Shown here: positions 18,149-27,258 of the stretch, in pieces
Numbering within the stretch: the first letter of the stretch is position 1
Layout of the letters: each line of letters starts with the position of its first letter
Assembly (NCBI GenBank): GCA_022821145.1
Contig: JAJEEE010000056.1
Coordinates: 25,943-89,942, forward strand
Reading direction: 5' to 3'
Origin: Acidobacteriota bacterium
GTDB taxonomy: Bacteria; Acidobacteriota; Terriglobia; 20CM-2-55-15
DNA length: 64,000 nucleotides
Translations under genes and position numbers: made by a program
The notes under the pieces: generated by a model
Databases searched by the model: none
What the model was told of the DNA's origin: nothing
Seen by the model: only the letters and a program-made list of their open reading frames with translations

Positions 18149-20269
18149 TCATGGACGGGCGCGGAGTTCGCGCGTGAATCCGATCGCCGCGGCGCCTCCG
18201 CGCTTGGCGTAGCACTCGACGCGCAGCAGGTCGACGAGCTCGTTGGCGTCGTCCAACTGTCCCATCAGCTGCGCCGTGCGCCGCACCACGTCGAAGTCCC
18301 CCGGTGTCAGCGCGTCCAGAGCCGCCAGGTTCGTTGGCGGCTCGAGCCGGAACCACGTCCGGAAAGCCGCGGCCGCCGCCTTGGCGTCCAGGTACCCCAG
18401 CGTCACCTTGAACAAGAACCGCCGCAGCGTGGCGCTGTCGAGGCTCTCCCGGTAGTTCGTCGTGCAGGCGAACGGGAGCGGATGGCATTCCATCCACGTC
18501 AGCATTTCGTTGACCATGCTGACCTCCCAGCTTCGGTGTGCGCCCCGGCGGTCGGCCAGCAGCGAGTCGGCCTCGTCGAACACCAGGAACGCGCCGGTGT
18601 CGCGCGCCTCGGCGAAGGCGCGGGCGATCTTGTGCTCGGTCTCGCCGACGAACATGCCCAGGAGATCCGAGGCGCGCCGGTGCAAGACATCGAGGCCCAG
18701 CCGGTCGGCGAGGTATCGCACGAACGCGCTCTTGCCGGTGCCCGGCGGGCCGTCCAGACAGAGTGAGAATCGCCGTTCATCGCTTCGCTGCAAGCGGTCG
18801 GCCAAGCTGACAAGATCCACGCCGGCCGATGTCAGCGTCGGGTCGAACTTCACGGAATTCTTGATTCCCGGGCGATCGCAGCGGAGTAATCTGGACAGGT
18901 TTTGCACGCTCCGGCGCACCAACTCGTACCCGCCGGCGCCCAGGTCGCCGGCCAGAACCGCGCCCTCGGCCACTCCGGGCGTGGCGGTGAACTCGTCCGC
19001 CAGCGCTTGCGCCTCCGCATCGGTGGCGTCGATGCCGTGCCGCTCCAGTTGCCGGGACCAGATTCCGGCCCTGATGCGGGCGGGCGGTAGCCGCATTTCC
19101 ACGGCGTACGTCATCCGCCGAAGCAGCGCGGCGTCGATGTTCTCGGCTGAGTTGGTGACCCACAGGGTCGGCACGGGCGCTTGCTCGAGCACGCGGTGCA
19201 AGAACACCTTGGATGCGGCATGCCCAATCCCGGAACCAAGCATTCCTCTGTGTATCGAATCAACCCCCGCGTGCGACAGTAAGTCCTCCATTTCGTCGAA
19301 CAGAAGCAAGGCTTGCCGACCGCCGCGCAACAGCTCGTGCGCGAGGCAAAGTTCCGCAAGGCGGTCGCTGTTTCGCGGCTCCTTCCGCTCCGTGCAACCC
19401 TCTCCGACGCCGAACAGGCGGACGCCGAGGCGCTCGGCGATAGCCGTGCAAAACGTGGTCTTGCCCGTTCCCGGCGGACCGTAGATCAGGACGTTGACAC
19501 CCGTCGCTTCGCGGGCCAAGGCGCCCCGAAGGACGGACTCTACATCCTCGCGATGACTCCCGAGATGATCGAAGTCGGACCAGGCGAGTTCACCCGGTGG
19601 AGGCTTGTCCAAGAGCACGTCGCGCACATCCGCGTGGTCTGCCTCACTCAGCCGGAGCAACCGCCGCAGGCTTCCGGACAAGCCGATTTCCCAATCGTAA
19701 TCGACCTGCAGCAGTCCTTTTCGAATCAATGGCGCGTCCAGAGCAAAGCGTTCACGCCACACGGCCAGCGGCATCTCCAGCGCGTGGGGCAGCACGTTGT
19801 GGTTCACTCTGAGCGCTCCGCTTGCGTAGAGTGCACTCTGCCGCGTCGAGAAAGATTCAAGCAGGGCGTGGAACTCCCACGACTCAGTGATGAACAGACA
19901 TGCCTCAAGGATCGCAACGTCCTGCCGTCCGAGGCCGACGATTTCTCCGAGCTGGCGGACCCGTCGCGCCCACAGACCGGGTGGGACACCCGACGTCGCG
20001 TCTTTCGCCTTCTCGAGAGTTTCGACGAATTGGTGCCACACGCTTGCTGACACGTGATTCGCCTTGTCCGATCGTCCAGCCTGTCCTGTCCGGGAGCCGT
20101 CACGCAGTGAACTCACGGCGTCGTCTGCATGTCTCTGCACGGCGGTCGGGCCGTTCCCTTCAGTCAGGTATTCGATGAGGTTTCCCGCTTCCGGAGACGG
20201 AAACCGGACTCGTCGCACGATGTTGGCGGTGTAACTGAGGAAGAGATGATCCTCGTAGTCGACCGGCAT
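18149..20269 (-). CDS. double AAA+ ATPase
   Basis: 706 residues with two AAA+ modules after a ~250-residue unknown N-terminal region. First module: Walker A GPPGTGKTTF near residue 265, Walker B ALLLFDEMEDLL near 320, sensor LWVTNSAENIDAALLRRMTY. Second module: Walker A GPPGTGKSAF near 505, Walker B FLVFDEADSLL near 562, sensor ACTTNYRESLDSATLRRFLF. The arrangement resembles Cdc48/ClpX-like remodelers. AAGGAGG lies 11 nt before the chosen ATG; another ATG out of frame sits 5 bp upstream at better spacing. Operon with the WYL regulator; the pair is a candidate defence or stress system of unknown target. Confidence 0.85.
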   Translation of the reverse strand: MPVDYEDHLFLSYTANIVRRVRFPSPEAGNLIEYLTEGNGPTAVQRHADDAVSSLRDGSRTGQAGRSDKANHVSASVWHQFVETLEKAKDATSGVPPGLWARRVRQLGEIVGLGRQDVAILEACLFITESWEFHALLESFSTRQSALYASGALRVNHNVLPHALEMPLAVWRERFALDAPLIRKGLLQVDYDWEIGLSGSLRRLLRLSEADHADVRDVLLDKPPPGELAWSDFDHLGSHREDVESVLRGALAREATGVNVLIYGPPGTGKTTFCTAIAERLGVRLFGVGEGCTERKEPRNSDRLAELCLAHELLRGGRQALLLFDEMEDLLSHAGVDSIHRGMLGSGIGHAASKVFLHRVLEQAPVPTLWVTNSAENIDAALLRRMTYAVEMRLPPARIRAGIWSRQLERHGIDATDAEAQALADEFTATPGVAEGAVLAGDLGAGGYELVRRSVQNLSRLLRCDRPGIKNSVKFDPTLTSAGVDLVSLADRLQRSDERRFSLCLDGPPGTGKSAFVRYLADRLGLDVLHRRASDLLGMFVGETEHKIARAFAEARDTGAFLVFDEADSLLADRRGAHRSWEVSMVNEMLTWMECHPLPFACTTNYRESLDSATLRRFLFKVTLGYLDAKAAAAAFRTWFRLEPPTNLAALDALTPGDFDVVRRTAQLMGQLDDANELVDLLRVECYAKRGGAAAIGFTRELRARP

Positions 20270-20460
20270 GGCATTCGTATCCTCCTTGGTGAGCTGATTC
20301 GAAGGTACGAACGGTTTGCGTCAAATAACGTCGCGATTGCGTAGTTTTTGGCGAACGCCGCAAGAAACACCGGCCCGGCGTGGATTACGCCTCAACTGGC
20401 AGGATGGGAACGGGCCGCCCCGGCCAAGCCGAGTGCGTGGGCCAAGTCCCCGGCCCCGGC

Positions 20461-21774
20461 CTACGCCGGCAGGCGGATCGTGAAGGTCGACCCCGAGCCG
20501 ATGGTGCTGTCGACCGTGAGCGTGCCGCCCTGGCTCTCGACCGCGTGGCGGGCGATGGCCAGCCCCAGCCCCGTGCCGCCCCCTTGTCGCGTGCGCGCCC
20601 GGTCCAGCCGGAAGAAGCGTTCGAATATCCGCGACCGTCCCTCGTGGGGGATGCCGTAGCCGCTGTCGGCGACGGCGATGGCCACCATCGATTCGCTCGC
20701 CGACGCCTGGACGCGAACGTCGCCGTCGGGCCGGTTGTAGCGCACGGCGTTGTCGATCAGGTTGGCCAGCGCCGTACCGAGCCGCTCCCGGTCGGCGCGG
20801 ATCCGGATGGACGGGCAGTCGACCTCGATCTCGATGGCGGCGGCTTCCGGAACGCTCCGGTAGCGCGAAACCTGCTCGTGGATGACCGTCGACAGGTCGA
20901 ACGTGTCGAGCGCCGACGGCGGCTCGGCCTCGAGGCGGGCCAGATCGAGCATGTCGTTGACGAGCGATTCCAGGTCGCGCGCGTTGCGTTCGATGATCCG
21001 CGCGAACTCCTTGTGGGAGTCCCCGGGCGTTTCGGCGGCGATGGTCTCGGCGTATCCTCGGATCGACGTCAGCGGCGTCTTGAACTCGTGCGACACGTTC
21101 GCGACGAAATCGCTGCGGATCCGTTCGGCTTGGCGGATGTCGGTCAGGTCGTGCAGGACGGCGACGACGGTCTCCACCCCGTTCTCCGCGTCGCCGGCGA
21201 TGGGCGCCAGCGAGGCCTGGACCACGCGGCCCGCCCCGGTGCGGAACTCCACGGTCTCCACCGGGCGTCCCTCGATGGCGTCGCGGAGGGCCCGGTCCAG
21301 CGCCTCGTCCCGGAAGACCTCCAGGCATGTCTTGCCCTCCACGCCGCGCGGGCTGTCCAGCAGGCGCTCGGCCGCCGGGTTGCCCAGCACGATGCGCGCG
21401 TCGGCGTCGAACACGAGGACGCCCTCGGCCATGGCTTCCAGGATCGACTCCAGGTGGTTGCGCGCCGCGGCCGTCTCGCCGAGCTCGGCGGCCACGTCCT
21501 CGGACCATTCGCCCAGCGCCTTGGTCAGCGCCTCGATTTCGGGCGCGCCGCGAATCCGCGACGGAAGCGTGTCGCCGGGCCGCGCGCCTCGCGCGCGCCG
21601 CGTCAACTCCTCCAGCGGTTCGCGGACGTGGCCGCGGACGCGAAGCGCGGCGAACCCGGCCCCGGCCAGGATCAGGAGGGCGAAGATGGCCGTCGCGGAC
21701 CGGAACCCGAATATCAGGAAGGCCGGGACCACCCCGACGGCCATCAATGCCGCCACCCGCCAGTGGATCGGCAT
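20461..21774 (-). CDS. phoR: phosphate sensor histidine kinase PhoR
   Basis: 437 residues. Two hydrophobic segments at the N-terminus (VAALMAVGVVPAFLIFGF and SATAIFALLILAGAGFA), a HAMP-like linker, a PAS domain (LESILEAMAEGVLVFDADAR), then HisKA with VSHEFKTPLTSIRGY (phospho-His near 227) and a HATPase domain: N-box NLIDNAVRYN, G1 VADSGYGI, G2 GGGTGLGLAI. Phosphorylates PhoB when phosphate is scarce, under PhoU/Pst control. The ATG at 21774 follows the second copy of the 58-bp repeat; phoB and phoR are separated by a foreign XRE gene. Start codon only 6 nt from a GAGGAGTGAGG stretch. Confidence 0.93.
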   Translation of the reverse strand: MPIHWRVAALMAVGVVPAFLIFGFRSATAIFALLILAGAGFAALRVRGHVREPLEELTRRARGARPGDTLPSRIRGAPEIEALTKALGEWSEDVAAELGETAAARNHLESILEAMAEGVLVFDADARIVLGNPAAERLLDSPRGVEGKTCLEVFRDEALDRALRDAIEGRPVETVEFRTGAGRVVQASLAPIAGDAENGVETVVAVLHDLTDIRQAERIRSDFVANVSHEFKTPLTSIRGYAETIAAETPGDSHKEFARIIERNARDLESLVNDMLDLARLEAEPPSALDTFDLSTVIHEQVSRYRSVPEAAAIEIEVDCPSIRIRADRERLGTALANLIDNAVRYNRPDGDVRVQASASESMVAIAVADSGYGIPHEGRSRIFERFFRLDRARTRQGGGTGLGLAIARHAVESQGGTLTVDSTIGSGSTFTIRLPA

Positions 21775-21798
21775 CGTCCTCACTCCTCGACGTCGTAG
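21741..21798. repeat. direct repeat copy A at phoR start
   Basis: 58 bp matching 22184-22241 with two mismatches. It spans the phoR start codon and a second copy of the phoB C-terminal codons. One mismatch is in the phoR ATG itself: CAT here, AAT in the other copy. Confidence 0.92.
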
Positions 21799-21846
21799 AG
21801 GCGTCCGACCCCGGCGATCCACCGGGATGGCCGCGTCCGATGTCCC

Positions 21847-22128
21847 CTATCGAGACTGCAACGCTCGCTTGACGGCTTCCGGCTCCCGTGCGATGACGCG
21901 CAGGAGCGTCGCCGCCGGCCCGCTCACTTGACGCGTCCCCTGCTCCCATTTCCGGTAGCCGGAAAGGCTCATTCCCATCAGGGGCGCCATCTGCGCCTGC
22001 GTGAGCCTGACTTGCGTGCGGACCTCACGGGGAGTGACGGGAGCGTGAACCATGGCCGGGCCCGCACCCTTCGCATGGGCCAGGGCTTCATTGAGGGACC
22101 GGATCAAGTCGTCGGCGAACGTACTCAT
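21847..22128 (-). CDS. XRE-family antitoxin-like regulator inserted between phoB and phoR
   Basis: 93 residues, MSTFADDLIRSLNEALAHAK. The C-terminal half VRTQVRLTQAQMAPLMGMSL with SGYRKWEQGTRQVSGPAATL is a helix-turn-helix of the HigA2/NadS-type antitoxins. No toxin gene is adjacent. It lies inside a 58-bp direct repeat that duplicates the phoB/phoR junction, so it is an insertion in the phosphate regulon. It may repress its own transcript and thereby affect phoR expression, which is inference. Confidence 0.85.
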   Translation of the reverse strand: MSTFADDLIRSLNEALAHAKGAGPAMVHAPVTPREVRTQVRLTQAQMAPLMGMSLSGYRKWEQGTRQVSGPAATLLRVIAREPEAVKRALQSR

Positions 22129-22183
22129 TTCCTGCTCTCGTGCGCGGCCTTCAGCGTGCGCCCGGCAGCCACGCGCCACACCC

Positions 22184-22241
22184 CCATCCATGCCGCCACC
22201 CGCCAGTGGATCGGAATCGTCCTCACTCCTCGACGTCGTAG
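22184..22241. repeat. direct repeat copy B at phoB stop
   Basis: Partner of 21741-21798. It contains the functional phoB stop (22223-22225) and then a dead copy of the phoR N-terminus (IPIHWRVAAWMG, with ATG changed to ATT). Confidence 0.92.
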
Positions 22242-22897
22242 CGGTATCCCACGCCGCGCACGGTCTGTATGTTCCGGCCCTCGGCGCCCAGCTTTCCCCG
22301 CAGGCGCCGGACGTGCGTGTCGAGCGTGCGCGAGTCGGAGTCCCCATGATAGCCCCACACGTGATCCATCAGGTAGGCGCGCGTCAACACCTTCCCTCCG
22401 GCCTTCACCAGCGTGAAGATCAGGTCGAACTCCTTGGCGGTCAGCGTGACGGCCATGCCGTCGAGGGTGGAGCGGCGCCGTCCCGCGTCCAGCGTGAGCC
22501 CGCCCGACACCAGGGTCTTGCCCGACGCGGCGCCCGTGCGTCGCAGCAGCGAACGGACGCGCAGCACCAGCTCGCGGGGGCTGAACGGCTTGACCACGTA
22601 GTCGTCCGCCCCCAGCTCGAAGCCCAGCACGCGGTCGATCTCCTCGCTCCGGGCGCTGAGCATCAGGATCGGCAGCGCGGGGCCGGCCTGGCTGCGGATG
22701 GCGCGGCACACCTCGTTGCCGTCCAGGTCGGGCAGCATGAGGTCCAGCACCACCAGGTCCGGAGTCCGTTCCAGGGAGTGCGCCAGCCCCTCGCGGCCGC
22801 TCTCCACGGCCGCCACCTCGAAGCCCGCCTGCTCCAGGTGGTGGCGGACCAGGCGCCGGATATCCGGGTCGTCGTCAACGATCAGCACTCGTTCCAT
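22223..22897 (-). CDS. phoB: phosphate response regulator PhoB
   Basis: 224 residues, OmpR/PhoB family. Receiver domain with VDDDPD acidic pocket, phosphoacceptor Asp52 in VVLDLMLPDLDG, Lys in YVVKPFSPREL; a C-terminal winged helix (LTAKEFDLIFTLVKAGGKVL, RTLDTHVRRLRGKLG, IQTVRGVGYRYDVEE). It would bind the 11-nt repeats upstream of pstS. Start overlaps the 3' end of phoU by 23 bp, so translation is coupled. Confidence 0.96.
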   Translation of the reverse strand: MERVLIVDDDPDIRRLVRHHLEQAGFEVAAVESGREGLAHSLERTPDLVVLDLMLPDLDGNEVCRAIRSQAGPALPILMLSARSEEIDRVLGFELGADDYVVKPFSPRELVLRVRSLLRRTGAASGKTLVSGGLTLDAGRRRSTLDGMAVTLTAKEFDLIFTLVKAGGKVLTRAYLMDHVWGYHGDSDSRTLDTHVRRLRGKLGAEGRNIQTVRGVGYRYDVEE

Positions 22898-23555
22898 GGC
22901 GGATGTCCTGCCCGCGGACCAGGAACACGACCATTTCGGCGATGTTGGCCGCGTGGTCGCCGACGCGTTCGAAGCCCTTGGCGATGAAGACGAACTTCAG
23001 GGACCGCGAGATGGTCCGGGGATCCTCCATCATGTAGGTCAGCAGCTCGCGCAGCAACTGCTCGTACATGTCGTCCAGCATCCGGTCGTCGCGGATCACC
23101 TGCTGCGCCAGGTCCGCGTCGGCGTTGACGAAGGCGTCCAGGCTGGTCCGGAAGATCTGCTGGGCGGTCCGCGACATGATGGGCAGATCGACCAGCGGCT
23201 TGAATTCGGGTTCCTCCAGGAGCTCGGAGACGCGCTTGGCCGTGTTGGCCCCGATGTCGCCGATGCGCTCCACGTCGCGGACGATCTTCAGGACCGCGCC
23301 CAGGAACCGCAGGTCGCTGGCCACGGGCTGCTCCAGGGCGAGCGTCCGCAGGCACAGGTCGTCGATCTCCAGCTCCAACCGGTCGATCTGGTCGTCGCGG
23401 TCGATCACCTCGCGGGCCAGCGACGGGCTGCGTTCCACCAGGGCCCGGGTGGCGTCCCGGAGCGACTGCTCCGTCAGGCCGCTCATGGCCAGCAGGCGGT
23501 CCTTCAGCTCCCGGAGCAGGTTGTCGTAGTGCCCGCTCGTGTGGCGGCGGCTCAT
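22875..23555 (-). CDS. phoU: phosphate signalling protein PhoU
   Basis: 226 residues of helices with the two repeated PhoU motifs: [25 protein letters not shown] and [22 protein letters not shown] (each with the E/D-x-x-x-D metal cluster). Cytoplasmic link between the Pst transporter and PhoR that keeps the kinase off at high phosphate. ATG overlaps the pstB stop (ATGA). Confidence 0.96.
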   Translation of the reverse strand: MSRRHTSGHYDNLLRELKDRLLAMSGLTEQSLRDATRALVERSPSLAREVIDRDDQIDRLELEIDDLCLRTLALEQPVASDLRFLGAVLKIVRDVERIGDIGANTAKRVSELLEEPEFKPLVDLPIMSRTAQQIFRTSLDAFVNADADLAQQVIRDDRMLDDMYEQLLRELLTYMMEDPRTISRSLKFVFIAKGFERVGDHAANIAEMVVFLVRGQDIRHGTSADR

Positions 23556-24316
23556 CCGAACCTCCCCGTGATGTAGTCCTCGGTTTCCTGTTGATCCGGC
23601 TTGGTGAAGAGCTTCTTGGTGTCGCTGCACTCGACGAGGCGGCCGGTCAGGAAGAACGCCGTTTCGTCCGACACGCGGGCGGCCTGCTGCATGTTGTGCG
23701 TGACGATGACGATGGTGTATTGGCTCTTCAACTGGTAGATCAGCTCCTCGATCTTGGCCGTCGATATCGGGTCCAGGGCCGACGCCGGCTCGTCCATCAG
23801 CAGGATCTCGGGCTCCACGGCCAGCGCGCGCGCGATGCACAGGCGCTGCTGCTGGCCGCCGGACAGCGACATGGCCGACCGGGTCAGCCGGTCCTTCACC
23901 TCGTCCCACAACGCGGCCGAGCGCAGCGTCGTCTCGACGATGCGGTCGATCTCGCCCCGGTCCCGCGCCATGCCGTTCACGCGCAAGCCGTAGGCGACGT
24001 TCTCGTAGACCGACATCGGAAACGGGTTGGACTTCTGGAAGATCATGCCCACGCGCCGCCGGAGCTCGATCACGTCCGTCGCGACGCCGTAGATGTCGGC
24101 GCCGTCGATCTCGACGCGGCCCTCCAGGCGGGTGTCCGGGATCAACTCGTTCATCCGGTTCAGCAGGCGCAGAAACGTCGACTTGCCGCAGCCGGACGGG
24201 CCGATCAGGGCCGTCACCTGGCGGGGGGGCACGTCCAGGCTGACGTCGTGCAGCGCCTGCGCCGGACCGTAGAAGAAATCGACGTTGCCGACGCGGATCT
24301 TCAGGGAGCCTTCCAT
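23552..24316 (-). CDS. pstB: phosphate ABC transporter ATP-binding protein PstB
   Basis: 254 residues. Walker [11 protein letters not shown], PstB-typical [20 protein letters not shown], signature [16 protein letters not shown], Walker [15 protein letters not shown]-loop [13 protein letters not shown]. Drives high-affinity phosphate uptake with PstSCA. The start overlaps the pstA 3' end by 16 bp. Confidence 0.97.
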   Translation of the reverse strand: MEGSLKIRVGNVDFFYGPAQALHDVSLDVPPRQVTALIGPSGCGKSTFLRLLNRMNELIPDTRLEGRVEIDGADIYGVATDVIELRRRVGMIFQKSNPFPMSVYENVAYGLRVNGMARDRGEIDRIVETTLRSAALWDEVKDRLTRSAMSLSGGQQQRLCIARALAVEPEILLMDEPASALDPISTAKIEELIYQLKSQYTIVIVTHNMQQAARVSDETAFFLTGRLVECSDTKKLFTKPDQQETEDYITGRFG

Positions 24317-25209
24317 CGGCGCATCCTCTTCCGGATCAGGATCGCGGAAACGTTCAGCAGAAAGGTCAGGACCAGCAGCACGAGCACCGTGGAATAGAGC
24401 AACGGCATGGTTTCGTCCACGTCCGGGGACTGGGTCGCCAGCACGTACACATGATAGCCGAGCTGCATGAACTGCTCGTTGGGCGCCGCCGGCGGGGGCA
24501 GGGCGCCGCGGTAGGGCAGGAAGTAGGCCACGCCGGTGAACAGCACCGGGGCCACCTCGCCGGCCCCGCGGCTGACGGCCAGGATCGCGCCGGTCATCAC
24601 GCCGGCCCAGGACTGCGGCAGCACCACGCGGAAGATCGTCTGCAGCCGGGTGGCCCCCAGCGCCAGGCTCGCCTCCCGGTAGTCCCGGGGCACGGCGCGC
24701 AGCGTTTCCTCCACGCTGACGATGACCACCGGCAGCGTCAGCACGGCCATGGTCATCGACGCCCACAGGATCGACGGCTGGCCGAAGACTACGCTGCCGC
24801 CGTAGAAGGCGCGGTCGATGCCGCCGCCGATCGACTGGATGAAGAAGCCCAGGCCGAACAGGCCGAATACGATCGAGGGTACGCCGGCCAGGTTCGACAC
24901 GGCGACGCGCGTCGCCCGGTACCAGTAGGAGTCCCGGCGAGCGTACTCGGCCAGGTAGATCGCGACCAGGACGCCGAAGGGCACGGCGGCGGCCGACATC
25001 AGCAGCACCAGCAGCACCGTGCCGTAGATGGCCGGGAAGATGCCGCCCTCGGTCATCCGGTTCGAGGGCGCCTCGGTGAGGAATTCCCAGGACAGGCGGG
25101 CCCAGCCCTTGACGGCGATGTCGCCGACGATGACCGCCAGCATGGCGACGATCAGCACCGTCGCGATCAGGCAGAGGGCGACGGTGCCCCCGTCCAGCGC
25201 GCGCCTCAT
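24301..25209 (-). CDS. pstA: phosphate ABC transporter permease PstA
   Basis: 302 residues, six membrane helices. The permease EAA loop reads [20 protein letters not shown] and the PstA phrase [18 protein letters not shown] is present. Inner-membrane channel subunit with PstC. ATGA overlap with pstC. Confidence 0.96.
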   Translation of the reverse strand: MRRALDGGTVALCLIATVLIVAMLAVIVGDIAVKGWARLSWEFLTEAPSNRMTEGGIFPAIYGTVLLVLLMSAAAVPFGVLVAIYLAEYARRDSYWYRATRVAVSNLAGVPSIVFGLFGLGFFIQSIGGGIDRAFYGGSVVFGQPSILWASMTMAVLTLPVVIVSVEETLRAVPRDYREASLALGATRLQTIFRVVLPQSWAGVMTGAILAVSRGAGEVAPVLFTGVAYFLPYRGALPPPAAPNEQFMQLGYHVYVLATQSPDVDETMPLLYSTVLVLLVLTFLLNVSAILIRKRMRRWKAP

Positions 25210-26165
25210 GCCGTCCCGAAGAGCCGGCGCCGGAGGTTGGCGTTCACCCGGTCGCCGATCCAGTTCAGCCCGGACGTGATGATGAAGAGCAGGACGCCCA
25301 GGAAGAAGAGCACCCGGTAGTGGTCGCCGCCGAAGATCACCTCGCCCAGCTCGGCCGCGATGGTCGCCGACATCGTGCGCGCGCCGGTGAACGGGTCGAT
25401 GGACAGGACGGCCGCGTTCCCCGACACCATCAGCACGATCATCGTCTCGCCCACCGCGCGTCCGAAGCCCAGGATCAGGGCCGCGCCGATCCCGGGGCTG
25501 GCCGCCGGCACGACCACGCGGACCGCGGTCTGCACGCGCGATGCGCCCAGCGCCAGCGAGGCTTCCTTGTAGGTGCGGGGGACCGATGACAGGGCGTCCT
25601 CGGCCACCGTGTAGATGATGGGGATGATGGCCAGCGACAGGCCGATGCCCGCCGTGAACGCGTTCAACCGGAACGTCAGCCCCAGCGTGTCCTGGATCCA
25701 CGACGCCAGGACGATCAGCGCGAAGAAGCCGACCACGACCGAGGGGATGCCGGCCAGCAGCTCGACGACGGGCTTGATCCACTCCCGCAGCCGGGCCGGG
25801 CCGAACTCGGCCGTGTAGAGGGCGGCGGCCAGCGCCACCGGCGTGCCGACGGCCATGGCGACGAGCGTCACCTTCAACGTGCCCACCAGCAACGGTATGA
25901 CGCTGAAGCGCGGGTCGGCCGAGACGGGCTGCCAGTCGAGGGGGCCGGCGAACATCGCCCCGAGCGAGGTTTCCTCGACGGCGCCCGCGATCAGGGGCCA
26001 GGCCTCGCGCGCGACGTAGACGAATATCAGGAAGATGATCGAGATGGCGGCCAGCGAGACGGCGAAGATGGCGCGCTCGGCCAGCGTGTCCAGCCGTCGC
26101 CGCCAACCGGCGCCGGTACGCGGCGGCGCCCCGGATCCGGAACGCGGCGGATCAGGACTTGGCAC
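25206..26165 (-). CDS. pstC: phosphate ABC transporter permease PstC
   Basis: 319 residues. I chose the GTG at 26165 (GGAG about 7 nt upstream) because it gives a normal PstC with a short Pro-rich cytosolic start before the first helix. EAA loop [20 protein letters not shown]; helices include [20 protein letters not shown]. The open frame runs far upstream through pstS in another frame without meaning. Confidence 0.94.
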   Translation of the reverse strand: MPSPDPPRSGSGAPPRTGAGWRRRLDTLAERAIFAVSLAAISIIFLIFVYVAREAWPLIAGAVEETSLGAMFAGPLDWQPVSADPRFSVIPLLVGTLKVTLVAMAVGTPVALAAALYTAEFGPARLREWIKPVVELLAGIPSVVVGFFALIVLASWIQDTLGLTFRLNAFTAGIGLSLAIIPIIYTVAEDALSSVPRTYKEASLALGASRVQTAVRVVVPAASPGIGAALILGFGRAVGETMIVLMVSGNAAVLSIDPFTGARTMSATIAAELGEVIFGGDHYRVLFFLGVLLFIITSGLNWIGDRVNANLRRRLFGTA

Positions 26166-26203
26166 GTGTCGTCTCCAGCGCCCCCGGCCATCGGCGGGCC
26201 CGG

Positions 26204-27055
26204 CTACCGCAGGGGATAGTAGCCCACCTCGGACACGATCGCCTGCCCGTCGGGGCCGAGCGTCCAGTCGATGAAGTCCCCGACCAGGCCCTCCGGCTCG
26301 CCGACGGTGTAGAAGAACAGGTTCCGGCTCAGCGGATAGGCGTTCGTCAGCACGTTCTCTTCCGAGGGCTCGACCGGGGCGTCGCCCTCGGCGGGGCGGA
26401 TCGACACGGTCTTGATGCCGGTCGCGTACCCGATCCCGCCGTACCCCACGCCGTTGGGATCGTTGTTCACGGCGTTGATCACGGCGGCCGTCCCGGGCAG
26501 GGCCTGGTAGCCCGCCGGGAAGTCGGCGTCGTCCATCACGGCTTCCTTGAAGTACACGTAGGTGCCGGAGCTGTTCTCCCGGCCGTAGAGGACGATGCCG
26601 GCGTCCGGGCCGCCCACCTCGCTCCAGTTCGTGATCTCGGCGCGGAAGATCCGATCGATCTGGGCGATGGAAAGGGTTTCGACCGGGTTCGCCTCGTTCA
26701 GGTACACGGCGAGCGCGTCCAGCGCCACGGGAATCTCCGTGACCTCGGCGCCGCGCTGCTCGCGGGCCTGTTCCTTCTCTTCGTCCCGCATCGCGCGCGA
26801 CGCCTGCGCGATGTCGGTCGACCCGTTGATCAGCGCGGCGATCCCGGTGCCGCTGCCGCCCCCGGTCACCTGCAGGAGCGCGTCGGGGTGCTGGTTCATG
26901 TAGATTTCGGCCCACCGCTGCACGAGCTGCACCATCGTGTCCGATCCCCGGACCGTGACGGCCTGCCGCTCCGTCACGGGAGCGCAGGCCGCGAAGAGAA
27001 CCATGCCCGCGGCCGCTGCAAGGGCCGGGAACGCTTGTTTCGAGGGAATGATCAT
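26204..27055 (-). CDS. pstS: phosphate-binding lipoprotein PstS
   Basis: 283 residues. The N-terminus MIIPSKQAFPALAAAAGMVL ends in a lipobox LFAAC, so it is a lipid-anchored binding protein. Phosphate-site motifs: VRGSDTMVQL, GGGSGTGIAALINGSTDIAQ, GRENSSGTYVYF, NDPNGVGYGGIGYA. First gene of the pst-pho operon; the PHO box lies 21-42 bp before its ATG. Confidence 0.96.
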   Translation of the reverse strand: MIIPSKQAFPALAAAAGMVLFAACAPVTERQAVTVRGSDTMVQLVQRWAEIYMNQHPDALLQVTGGGSGTGIAALINGSTDIAQASRAMRDEEKEQAREQRGAEVTEIPVALDALAVYLNEANPVETLSIAQIDRIFRAEITNWSEVGGPDAGIVLYGRENSSGTYVYFKEAVMDDADFPAGYQALPGTAAVINAVNNDPNGVGYGGIGYATGIKTVSIRPAEGDAPVEPSEENVLTNAYPLSRNLFFYTVGEPEGLVGDFIDWTLGPDGQAIVSEVGYYPLR

Positions 27056-27075
27056 GACGGGCCAGAATAGCCCAC

Positions 27076-27097
27076 GCCGCGTGAACGGCGCGTGAAC
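27076..27097 (-). promoter_or_regulatory. PHO box of direct 11-nt repeats
   Basis: On the minus strand two adjacent 11-nt units read GTTCACGCGCC and GTTCACGCGGC. Two tandem GTTCAC-led units with 11-nt pitch are the architecture of a PhoB/PhoP box, and the GTTCAC core is best known from Streptomyces. It lies between the divergent pstS and ppx genes and could serve both. Confidence 0.75.
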
Positions 27098-27258
27098 TGC
27101 CGGCAAACTGTTTGAAACATCCCGGGACGGGGCGCGCTTCTGTCCCGAAACGGGGCGCGCCGCCGCGGACGCCCCCTTTCGTTGTCGGCATCGATCTGCC
27201 ACAATCCCTTTCCGTGCCGCGTTCCCGGGCCCGCGCCCCGCCGCCGGCACCCCCAATC

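Noticed and set aside
20164..20274. Small overlapping frame starting at the ATG with best spacing to AAGGAGG before the AAA gene
   Set aside because: It gives a short peptide with no likeness and overlaps the first codons of the clear ATPase gene.
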